From an uncultured Dermatophilus sp. (lineage in GTDB: Bacteria; Actinomycetota; Actinomycetes; Actinomycetales; Dermatophilaceae), in NCBI GenBank assembly GCA_945876925.1, contig CAMCQD010000126.1, positions 1-5,828 of the forward strand: a stretch of DNA of 5,828 nucleotides, written 5' to 3'. Of this stretch, positions 1-5,827 are shown piece by piece (within the stretch, counting starts at the first letter, position 1; each line of letters starts with the position of its first letter). The translations under genes were made by a program, and so were the position numbers. The notes beneath the pieces are model-generated. The model was not told the origin of the DNA, searched no databases, and saw only the letters and a list, made by a program, of their open reading frames with translations.

Positions 1-1
1 C

Positions 2-1099
2 GCCTCCGGGCCGGTTCCGCTGGCGGAACGGGTGCCGCCGCGCGCCACCACGGTCGTGCCGCTGCGCCTGGACCTGCCGGAGACCGGGCGCTGCTTCCTC
101 ACCATCACCTACCGGCTGCGGCACGACCGGCCGCTGCTAGCCGCCGGGCACGTGCTCGGATTCGACGAGATCCGCCTGCCGTCCGCGGACCCGCGCCACC
201 GCCGGGCCGCGGCGATCCTGGACGCCTCCGGGCACGGCCCGATGCCGCGCACCCAGGAAGAGGGAAGCCTGCTGAGGGTGAGCGGGGAGGGCTTCAGCTA
301 CGCCTTCGACACCCGCACCGGCACGCCGGCCAGCATGGTCGTCGGCGCCACCGAGCTGCTGGAGCGCACGTGCGACGTGAACATCTGGCGGGCGCCCACC
401 GACAACGACCGGCTCATCCAGGCTGAGTGGGAGCGGGCCCGGTACCACCAGGCCAGTGCCCGGGCGTACTCCTGCACCGCCGTGAACCGGGAAGACTCGG
501 TGATCATCGAGACGCGGGCGAGCATGGTCGCGCCGTCCGTGCAACCGATCATGTCGCTGCGGGCGCGCTGGCGCGTGCACGGTGACGGCACGCTCGACGT
601 GACGATGACCGCGCGGCGTGACCCCGAATTCCCGCCGCTGCCCCGCTTCGGGCTGCGGCTGTTCCTGCCCGCGGACATGAACCAGGTGAGCTATTTCGGG
701 CTCGGCCCGCAGGAGAGCTACATCGACAAGCACCGGGCCAGCCGGCACGGCGAATACTCCGGCAGCCTGGATGACCTGTTCGTCAGCTACATCCGCCCGC
801 AGGAGAACGGCAGCCACGCCGGGTGCGATCTCGTGACGATCGCCGGCGAGGCGGCCACGCTCACCGTCGCGAGCGCGACGCCGTTCTCCTTCAACGCCTC
901 CCGGTACACCCAGGAAGCGCTCACGGTGATCGGGCACGACGCCGACCTGGTCCCCTCCGCGCACACCGTGCTGTGCCTGGACGCCGCGATGGCCGGAATC
1001 GGCTCAGGCAGCTGCGGCCCCGCCCTGCTGGAGCACTACCGCGTCGACGCCGGGGAGCTGTCCTGCTCCTGGCGGTTCGTGCCCGCCCTGGCCGGCTAA
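2..1099 (+). CDS. lacZ: GH2 beta-galactosidase, C-terminal 365 residues (5' end outside window)
   Basis: This is the C-terminal part of a family GH2 beta-galactosidase, a cytoplasmic enzyme that releases galactose from lactose and related beta-galactosides. The frame is open from base 2, so the GTG at 32 is not a real start; codons above it continue the same protein. Residues about 1-60 of the fragment match the beta-sandwich domain before the small chain, and about 85-365 match the beta-galactosidase small-chain domain. Recognisable family motifs are NIWRAPTDND (127-136), YFGLGPQESYIDK (231-243), YIRPQENG (263-270), SFNASRYT (296-303) and GIGSGSCGP (332-340). The catalytic glutamates lie in the missing TIM barrel. 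Where E. coli LacZ has GGDDSW with Trp999, this protein has GSGSC, so Cys sits near the Trp platform; from memory this SCGP form is common in a non-enterobacterial LacZ group. The protein ends in TAA. The sugar symporter downstream supports a role in galactoside use. The family call is secure; the exact substrate is not. Confidence 0.94.
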   Translation, partial: ASGPVPLAERVPPRATTVVPLRLDLPETGRCFLTITYRLRHDRPLLAAGHVLGFDEIRLPSADPRHRRAAAILDASGHGPMPRTQEEGSLLRVSGEGFSYAFDTRTGTPASMVVGATELLERTCDVNIWRAPTDNDRLIQAEWERARYHQASARAYSCTAVNREDSVIIETRASMVAPSVQPIMSLRARWRVHGDGTLDVTMTARRDPEFPPLPRFGLRLFLPADMNQVSYFGLGPQESYIDKHRASRHGEYSGSLDDLFVSYIRPQENGSHAGCDLVTIAGEAATLTVASATPFSFNASRYTQEALTVIGHDADLVPSAHTVLCLDAAMAGIGSGSCGPALLEHYRVDAGELSCSWRFVPALAG

Positions 1100-1151
1100 G
1101 CGCCCGGGCGCGCCGGGTGCGCCGGGCACGCCAGCCCATAGACCGCCCCGC

Positions 1152-1181
1152 GCGGCGCGGGATCGCCTGACCCCGCGCCGC
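1152..1181 (+). other. Intercistronic GC-rich hairpin between beta-galactosidase and symporter
   Basis: GCGGCGCGGG at 1152-1161 is the exact reverse complement of CCCGCGCCGC at 1172-1181, giving a 10-bp all-GC stem with a 10-nt loop. No T-run follows. It lies 52 bases after the enzyme stop and 44 bases before the symporter start. It could end part of the transcripts (actinobacterial terminators often lack a U-tract), or protect or process the mRNA so that the two genes are expressed at different levels. A 10-bp palindrome, CGCCCGGGCG, also sits at 1101-1110 right after the stop codon. No convincing -10/-35 promoter is visible in the 126-bp gap. Confidence 0.45.
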
Positions 1182-1213
1182 CGCTTCGCCCTGCACCCAT
1201 CCCTTCGCACAGC

Positions 1214-1217
1214 AAGG
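1214..1217 (+). promoter_or_regulatory. Ribosome binding site of the symporter gene
   Basis: AAGG lies 8 bases before the ATG at 1226. It is a modest Shine-Dalgarno, but it is the only purine core at the right distance. It supports this ATG, which also gives the usual short cytoplasmic N-terminus of the family. Confidence 0.5.
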
Positions 1218-1225
1218 TTTCTGCG

Positions 1226-2620
1226 ATGAACGATAAGAAGTACCTGCGCTGGTACAACAAGGTCGGCTACGGCTCCGGCGATGTCGCCGGGAACGTGGTG
1301 TACGCCCTGCTGTCGGCGTTCGTCATGATCTACCTGACCGACACGATGGGCCTGAACGCCGGGATCGTCGGAACGCTCATGATGGTCTCGAAGATCTTCG
1401 ACGGATTCTCCGACATCGTCTTCGGAACCCTCCTCGACCGCACCCAGACCAAGATGGGCAAGGCCCGTCCGTGGATGTTCTGGGCATTCTTCGGATGCGC
1501 GGCCATGATCATCGCGATCTTCGCCATTCCTCCCGCAATGGGCGAGACCGCCAAGTACGCCTGGTTCTTCATCACGTACACCCTGCTCAACTCCGTGTTC
1601 TACACCGCGAACAACATCGCGTACTCCGCGCTGACCGCGCTCATCACCAAGAACGCCGCCGAGCGGGTCCAGATGGGGTCGATCCGGTTCAAGTTCGCCT
1701 TCGGGACCAGCCTCATGATCCAGACCATCACCGTCGAGTGCGTGCGGATGCTCGGCGGCGGCGTGGAGGGCTGGCGGACCATGGGCATCATCTACGCCCT
1801 GGCCGGCCTGGCAGTGAACACGATCTCGGTCATGTCGGTCCGGGAGCTACCGCCCGGAGAACTGGCCGGGGCGCCCGGCCAGGAGGAGGCCACCGAGAAG
1901 GTGCCGCCCGGGGAGGCGCTGCGGCTGCTCACGGCGAACAAGTACTACCTGCTCATCCTCGTCATCTTCATCATGACCCAGATGTTCACGGCCACCTTGA
2001 ACATGGGCATCTACTTCATGACCTACATCCTGGGCAACGCTAACCTGCTCGGCAGTTTCGCCTGGGCGATTAACATCCCGCTCATCATCGGCCTGCTCTT
2101 CGCCCCGGCGCTGGTCGCCAAGGCCGGCGGCATGTACAAGGTGAACCTGGCCGGATATGTGATCGCGGTGCTCGGCCGGGCGGGCGTCATCGCCGGGGGA
2201 TACCTGGGCAGCATCCCGCTCATGCTGTTCTTCTCCGGGGTCGCCTCCCTCGGGATGGCGCCACTGCAGGGCACTCTCAACGCCCTCATCGCCGAAGCCT
2301 CGGAGCACACCTTCCTGCGGCACGGCAAGCGCATCGACGGGCTCATGTTCTCGTGCACGTCGCTGGGAGTGAAGATCGGCAGCGGCCTGGGCACTGCGCT
2401 ATCCGGGTGGCTGCTCGCCGCCTCCGGGTATATCGCCAATGCGCCGGTGCAGCCCGGCGGCGTGATCTCCATGCTGTATTTCATGTACCTGTGGGTGCCG
2501 GCTATCGCCAACGCCGTCATCCTGGCGCTGCTGTGGAAGCTCGATGTCGGCCAGGCCAATGACCGCCTGCGCGCCCAGGCTGCGCCAGCGGATGCGGCCG
2601 GGGCCGGTCAGCCCAGCTGA
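1226..2620 (+). CDS. GPH-family (MelB-like) cation:sugar symporter
   Basis: A 464-residue major facilitator protein of the glycoside-pentoside-hexuronide:cation symporter family (usual length about 450-480), expected to carry a sugar into the cell with Na+ or H+. About twelve hydrophobic segments are visible, split by a hydrophilic central loop at about residues 207-236 (GAPGQEEATEK). Aligned by eye to E. coli MelB, Asp19 matches Asp19, Asp59 and Asp63 in KIFDGFSD match the cation-site Asp55 and Asp59, and Lys383 in GVKIGSG matches Lys377. The family signature DRTQTKMGKARPW spans 71-83. MelB sugar-site Asp124 aligns with Asn130 (TANNIAYSAL), as in many non-melibiose members, so melibiose is not implied. 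The adjacent beta-galactosidase suggests a beta-galactoside such as lactose or a galacto-oligosaccharide, by context only. The C-terminal tail (about 442-464) is Ala/Gly-rich and probably cytoplasmic. The gene ends in TGA and converges on cobH. Confidence 0.92.
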   Translation: MNDKKYLRWYNKVGYGSGDVAGNVVYALLSAFVMIYLTDTMGLNAGIVGTLMMVSKIFDGFSDIVFGTLLDRTQTKMGKARPWMFWAFFGCAAMIIAIFAIPPAMGETAKYAWFFITYTLLNSVFYTANNIAYSALTALITKNAAERVQMGSIRFKFAFGTSLMIQTITVECVRMLGGGVEGWRTMGIIYALAGLAVNTISVMSVRELPPGELAGAPGQEEATEKVPPGEALRLLTANKYYLLILVIFIMTQMFTATLNMGIYFMTYILGNANLLGSFAWAINIPLIIGLLFAPALVAKAGGMYKVNLAGYVIAVLGRAGVIAGGYLGSIPLMLFFSGVASLGMAPLQGTLNALIAEASEHTFLRHGKRIDGLMFSCTSLGVKIGSGLGTALSGWLLAASGYIANAPVQPGGVISMLYFMYLWVPAIANAVILALLWKLDVGQANDRLRAQAAPADAAGAGQPS

Positions 2621-2627
2621 TCGCCGT

Positions 2628-2642
2628 CCCGCCCCCGGCGGG
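2628..2642 (+). terminator. Compact hairpin after the symporter gene
   Basis: CCCGCC at 2628-2633 pairs exactly with GGCGGG at 2637-2642 around a 3-base CCC loop, starting 8 bases after the symporter stop. No T-run follows. Position and GC stem fit a U-less actinobacterial terminator. Further on, CCGGTA (2671-2676) pairs with TACCGG (2692-2697) over a 15-base loop, a weaker structure. Nothing else is seen in this convergent gap. Confidence 0.4.
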
Positions 2643-2710
2643 CACCAGCCGGCCTCTCGCCGTTGCCGTCCCGGTACGTTCCCCGCCTGCTTACCGGCTA
2701 CCCGGCGCGG

Positions 2711-2752
2711 CGGGAGGCCTTCCCGCGGCTCAGCCGCCGGAGCGGCCTCCCG
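2711..2752 (-). terminator. Nested inverted repeat around the cobH stop codon
   Basis: CGGGAGGCC at 2711-2719 is the exact reverse complement of GGCCTCCCG at 2744-2752 (9 bp). Inside the 24-base loop, GCGGC at 2725-2729 pairs with GCCGC at 2733-2737, leaving only the three bases of the cobH stop codon (TGA on the minus strand, 2730-2732) in the inner loop. The right outer arm is within the last cobH codons. Lying between two converging genes, it is a candidate terminator for cobH and possibly for read-through from the symporter side. No T-run is seen on either strand. Confidence 0.45.
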
Positions 2753-3458
2753 GGTCCGGGCACAGGGCGTTGACGGCCGCGACGGTCACCGCGCTGCCAC
2801 CCCGGCGCCCGTGCACCACCAGGTATTCGATGCCCAGGTCGTTACCGGCCAGGGCCTGCTTGGACTCGGCCGCGCCGACGAACCCGACCGGGATGCCCAG
2901 CACCGCCGCCGGGCGCAGCGACGGATCTTCGTCGATCACCTCCAGCAGGTGGAACAGGGCCGTCGGGGCGTTGCCGATGGCGACCACCGAACCGGCCAGC
3001 ACCGGGCGCCACAGCTCGACGGCCGCGGCGGTCTTGGTGGTGCCCAGCTCGGCCGCGAGGGGGGCCAGGCGCTCATCGCCGAGCAGGCAGATGACCTCGT
3101 TGCCGCGGGGGAGCCGGGAACGGATGATCCCGCTGGCTACCATGCGCGAGTCGCACAGGATCGGCGCCCCGGCGAGCAGCGCCTCGTGCGCGGCGGGGAA
3201 CAGCCCCGCCGACCAGGCCAGGTCGTCCAGGAGGTCGATCTGGCCGCTGGCGTGGATCATCCGGGTCGCGACCGGGCGCAGCTGCGCGGGCAGGCGGCCG
3301 AGGCCGGCTTCGCGTTCGATGGTGGCGAAGGAGCGGCGGTAGATCTCGGCGCCGTCCTTGATGTAGTCGAACCGTGACGGCCGGTGCCCGGCCGGTGCCG
3401 TCCGGGCCGGTTCGCCGGGGGTAGCCGGGCCGGGGGCGGGAGCGTCGCCAGCATTCAT
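2730..3458 (-). CDS. cobH: Precorrin-8X methylmutase (CobH/CbiC)
   Basis: A 242-residue precorrin-8X (or cobalt-precorrin-8) methylmutase. It moves the C-11 methyl group to C-12 to give hydrogenobyrinate (or cobyrinate), a late corrin-ring step of cobalamin synthesis, in the cytoplasm. Motifs in order: YIKDGAEIYRRSF (32-44), RMIHASGQID (66-75) with the presumed catalytic His69, CDSRMVASGI (102-111), GNAPTALFHLLE (162-173) and PVGFVGAAESK (190-200). The family is usually about 210 residues; the excess is a Pro/Ala-rich leader of about 28 residues. The ATG at 3458 is favoured because AGGGTGA stands 7-11 bases before it. No other cob gene is in view, so aerobic or anaerobic pathway cannot be told. 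It lies 75 bases after cydC on the same strand, so co-transcription is possible. The family call is secure; the symbol could equally be cbiC. Confidence 0.95.
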   Translation of the reverse strand: MNAGDAPAPGPATPGEPARTAPAGHRPSRFDYIKDGAEIYRRSFATIEREAGLGRLPAQLRPVATRMIHASGQIDLLDDLAWSAGLFPAAHEALLAGAPILCDSRMVASGIIRSRLPRGNEVICLLGDERLAPLAAELGTTKTAAAVELWRPVLAGSVVAIGNAPTALFHLLEVIDEDPSLRPAAVLGIPVGFVGAAESKQALAGNDLGIEYLVVHGRRGGSAVTVAAVNALCPDPGGRSGG

Positions 3459-3462
3459 GGAC

Positions 3463-3469
3463 TCACCCT
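3463..3469 (-). promoter_or_regulatory. Ribosome binding site of cobH
   Basis: On the minus strand AGGGTGA precedes the ATG, with 7 bases between its AGGG core and the start codon. It is a clear Shine-Dalgarno and fixes the long start with the Pro/Ala-rich leader. It shows that cobH has its own translation signal rather than being coupled to cydC. Confidence 0.65.
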
Positions 3470-3490
3470 AACGGCACGGCCGCGCCCGCC

Positions 3491-3547
3491 GGTTACGCGC
3501 CGGGGCCGCGGGCTACGTGCCAGGGCTTACGGGTTACGCGCCGGGGC
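3491..3547. repeat. Three-copy 20-21-bp tandem repeat across the cydC 3' end
   Basis: GGTTACGCGCCGGGGC occurs exactly at 3491-3506 and 3532-3547, and a copy with two changes (GGCTACGTGCCAGGGC) lies between at 3511-3526. Copy starts are 20 and 21 bases apart. Read on the minus strand, the 3532-3547 copy holds the last codons and TAA stop of cydC. The next copy repeats the stop as TAG in the same frame, and the third gives TAA in a shifted frame. The array fills most of the 75-bp gap between cydC and cobH. It looks like local duplication of the gene end; no function is evident. Confidence 0.75.
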
Positions 3548-5288
3548 AGCCGAGGCGCAGGTGCGCGCCCGCCCCGGCCAGGCCCTCGTCCCGGTGGCTG
3601 ACCAGCACGACCGTCCGCCCGGCGGACGCCTGGCGCAGGTCGGCCAGCACGGCTACCGCAGTCGGGTGATCCAGGTGCGCGACCGGCTCGTCGAGCAGCA
3701 CCACCGGCCGCCCGGAGAGCAGGGCCCGGGCGATGCCCAGGCGAGTCCGCTCCCCGCCGGAGAGCCCCTGCCCGCCCGCGCCGAGGCGGGTGTCCAGCCC
3801 GGCGGGAAGGCCCTCGGCCCACGGCCCGAGCCCCGCCAGCCGCAGCGCCGCGAGGATCTGCTCATCGCCGGCGCCGGGACGGGTGAAGCGCAGGTTCTCC
3901 CGCACGGTGCTAGCCAGCACGTGGGTCTCGTCATCGACCACGGCCAGGCCGGAGCGGGCGGTGGCCAGCGGCAGGTCCAGCACGTCGGTGCCGTTCTGGG
4001 TGTAGCTTCCCGAGGCGGGGTCGAGGTGCCGGGCGAGCACGGCCAGCAGGGTCGATTTGCCGCAGCCGTTCGGCCCGCTGATCGCCAGGTGGGTTCCGGG
4101 CGGCAGCTCTGCGCTGACCGGCGGCAGCGGCACCCGGGTGCCGTCCCAGCTCGCCGTCACGCCGGTGACCGCCAGGGCGATCCCGCCCGCCCCGGCCCCC
4201 GGTGCGCCGGGCGATGCCCCGGGCGCGCCGGGATCACCGCCGCCCTGGGCGTCTTCGTCGTCTTCGCAGGCTCCGGCGTCTCCCGCGGCCTGGGCGACAG
4301 CGGGGGCCTGGGCGAGCAGGGCCCGCAGGCGCCGGCCCGCAGCCTGCGACCGGGCGAGCGCCCCGACCGCGTCGGGTACCCCGCCGATGACCTCGCCGAG
4401 GGCGACCGGGGTGAGCACGAGCAGCGCGGCGAGCGGCGTCGCCAGCCCGGCCTGCACCCACGGCTCCGTCACGAACGCCATCGTCACCCCCCCGGTCACG
4501 GCGACCAGCGGGGCCAGCCCGGCTCCGAGAGCGCGGCCCCGCGCCTGCCGGGTGACGGCAACGGTCAGCTCGCGCTCGGCGGCGGCGACCCGGGCGAGCA
4601 TGGCCGTTTCGCCGCCGATGGCCCGCAGCTCGTTCACCGAGGAGGTGACTGTCGCCGCCAGCAGGGCGACCCGTGCCCGGGCGGACACCACGGCCGCCTG
4701 GGTGCGCTGCTCGATGATGTAGTCCAGCGTCCCGGCCGCCAGCGCCGCCAGCACGGTCGCGCCGGTCACGGCCGCCGCCGGGAACAGCACGAACGCGTTG
4801 AGCAGCATCGCCAGCACCCCGGTGACGCCTAGCGCGACCAGCGGCACGACCACCCGGACCTGGGCGAAGGCGATGTCGTCCAGGTCGTCGACCACCCCGG
4901 CGAGCACGTCGCCGCGCCCGCGGCGGCCCAGCCGGGCGGGGGTGAGCGGGATGAGCCGCTGGTAGGTGCGGGTGCGTTCCTCGGCGAGGAACGCCAGCGC
5001 CGCGTCGTGGCTGCGGACCCGCTCGGCGTAGCGCAGCACCGGGCGGGCGATGCCGAAGGCCCGGACCAGCACGATCACCGCGAGCAGGGTGAGGATCTGC
5101 GGCCGGAACGAGGCCGCGACGATCAGCCAGCCCGAACTCGCGGTCAGGGCAACGCCACTGGTAAGGGCCAGTCCGCCGATCAGGGCGGAGCTGGCGATGC
5201 CGGGCACGATCCGCTGCCCGCGCGGGGCAGGCGGGCGGGCCGGGCCGGTGCCGGGGCCTGCCGGGGGCGCCGGCGCGGGGGTGCTCAC
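3534..5288 (-). CDS. cydC: CydC, ABC transporter subunit for cytochrome bd assembly
   Basis: A 584-residue fused membrane/ATPase half-transporter that pairs with CydD in the inner membrane. CydDC is needed to assemble cytochrome bd oxidase; E. coli work proposes thiol export (cysteine, glutathione) and, more recently, heme handling. A Pro/Ala-rich leader (1-25) precedes about six membrane segments between residues 28 and 305. CydC-type motifs are TASSGWLIVAA (49-59) and RPVLRYAERVRSHDAA (82-97). A low-complexity linker (334-369) joins the ATPase domain: Walker A GPNGCGKST (405-413), signature LSGGE (509-513), Walker B VVLLDEP (529-535) with Glu534, D-loop AHLD (537-540) and His565. At the Q-loop the sequence reads VVDDETHVLAS, so Asp453 appears to stand where Gln is usual. 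The GTG start at 5286-5288 overlaps the cydD stop as GTGA, so translation is probably coupled. cydAB are not in the window. The C/D split rests on gene order and the SGW motif. Confidence 0.92.
   Translation of the reverse strand: MSTPAPAPPAGPGTGPARPPAPRGQRIVPGIASSALIGGLALTSGVALTASSGWLIVAASFRPQILTLLAVIVLVRAFGIARPVLRYAERVRSHDAALAFLAEERTRTYQRLIPLTPARLGRRGRGDVLAGVVDDLDDIAFAQVRVVVPLVALGVTGVLAMLLNAFVLFPAAAVTGATVLAALAAGTLDYIIEQRTQAAVVSARARVALLAATVTSSVNELRAIGGETAMLARVAAAERELTVAVTRQARGRALGAGLAPLVAVTGGVTMAFVTEPWVQAGLATPLAALLVLTPVALGEVIGGVPDAVGALARSQAAGRRLRALLAQAPAVAQAAGDAGACEDDEDAQGGGDPGAPGASPGAPGAGAGGIALAVTGVTASWDGTRVPLPPVSAELPPGTHLAISGPNGCGKSTLLAVLARHLDPASGSYTQNGTDVLDLPLATARSGLAVVDDETHVLASTVRENLRFTRPGAGDEQILAALRLAGLGPWAEGLPAGLDTRLGAGGQGLSGGERTRLGIARALLSGRPVVLLDEPVAHLDHPTAVAVLADLRQASAGRTVVLVSHRDEGLAGAGAHLRLGCPGA
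4182..4289 (-). other. Low-complexity acidic and Gly/Pro/Ala linker inside CydC
   Basis: This segment encodes CydC residues 334-369, between the membrane domain and the ATPase domain. It has an acidic patch (CEDDEDAQ, 341-348) followed by a Gly/Pro/Ala run (GAPGASPGAPGAGAGG, 354-369) with collagen-like GAPG units. It is probably a disordered, length-variable spacer. The frame stays open and the ATPase domain resumes normally, so it is not a frameshift artefact. Confidence 0.75.
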
Positions 5289-5827
5289 CGGGCCACTTCC
5301 CGGGCGCAGGCCAGGTCGAGCCGGTGATCGGCCAGGGCCATGAGGGCCTCCCGGTGGGTGACGGCGATGACGACCCGGTCGCGGGCCAGCCCGGTGATGA
5401 CCTGGTGGACGGCCCGTTCGGCGCCGGCGTCCAGGTGCGCGGTCGGTTCGTCGAGCAGCAGCACCGGCCGGGCGGACAGCAGCGCGCGGGCCAGCGCCAC
5501 CCGGGAGCGCTGCCCGGCGGACAGCCCGAAGCCGTCGTCGCCGAGCATCGTGTCCAGCCCGGCGGGCAGCGCGCGGGTGAACTCGCCGAGTCCGGTCTGG
5601 CTGAGCGCGCCCAGCAGATCCGCGTCGCTGATGCCGTCCGGGGCGCCGAGCCGCAGGTTGTCGCGCAGCGTCCCCGCGGACAGGAACGGCCGCTGCGTGA
5701 CCAGGTGCGCTTCCGGGGCTGCGACCGTGCCGGAGGACGGTAGCCGCAGCCCGGCGATCAGCTCTAGCACGGTCGTCTTACCGGCCCCGCTCGGCCCGGT
5801 GAGCACGGTCAGGCCGCGCCCGAACCG
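5285..5827 (-). CDS. cydD: CydD, C-terminal ATPase domain (5' end outside window)
   Basis: The last 180 residues of the partner subunit of CydC: most of its cytoplasmic nucleotide-binding domain. The frame is open to the right edge, so the GTG at 5806 is an internal valine codon, not a start. Motifs (fragment numbering) are Walker A GPSGAGKTT (11-19), Q-loop VTQRPFLSAGTLRDNL with Gln45, signature LSAGQ (102-106, Ala for the usual Gly), Walker B VLLLDEP with the catalytic Glu, D-loop AHLD, and H-loop His158 in AVTHRE. All ATPase motifs are intact, including the Gln that CydC seems to lack. The TGA at 5285-5287 overlaps the cydC GTG by 4 bp. ABC ATPase identity is certain; CydD is inferred from the adjacent CydC and the usual cydDC order. 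The membrane part lies beyond the window. Confidence 0.88.
   Translation of the reverse strand, partial: RFGRGLTVLTGPSGAGKTTVLELIAGLRLPSSGTVAAPEAHLVTQRPFLSAGTLRDNLRLGAPDGISDADLLGALSQTGLGEFTRALPAGLDTMLGDDGFGLSAGQRSRVALARALLSARPVLLLDEPTAHLDAGAERAVHQVITGLARDRVVIAVTHREALMALADHRLDLACAREVAR

Noticed and set aside
32..34. GTG as the start of the first gene
   Set aside because: The same frame is open to base 2 and encodes residues continuous with the beta-galactosidase fold, so the gene begins outside the window.
137..964. Minus-strand open frame of 275 codons opposite the beta-galactosidase
   Set aside because: It overlaps a recognisable GH2 domain on the other strand, has Arg/Gly/Val-rich low-complexity composition and shows no family motif.
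1100..1225. Possible promoter for the symporter gene
   Set aside because: No -35/-10-like pair or clear operator palindrome could be read in this GC-rich gap.
1205..1226. TCGCA / TGCGA inverted repeat flanking the symporter ribosome binding site, a possible operator or translation switch
   Set aside because: The arms are only 5 bp, the inner bases do not pair, and such short matches are common by chance.
2544..3377. Plus-strand open frame of 277 codons running from the symporter end through cobH
   Set aside because: It overlaps the symporter tail and lies opposite cobH, whose motifs are unmistakable. The translation is Arg/Ala/Gly-rich with no domain.
3384..4832. Long plus-strand open frame of 482 codons opposite cydC
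   Set aside because: It is antisense to a clear ABC transporter gene. Its product is Gly/Arg/Pro/Gln-rich with no domain, as expected where GC-rich third positions remove stop codons.
5324..5743. Plus-strand open frame of 139 codons opposite cydD
   Set aside because: It mirrors the CydD ATPase domain, which carries every ABC motif on the minus strand.
5804..5806. GTG as the start of a short ATPase gene
   Set aside because: It falls just before the Walker A motif, and the codons upstream (RFGRGLT) continue a normal ATPase strand, so it is internal to cydD.
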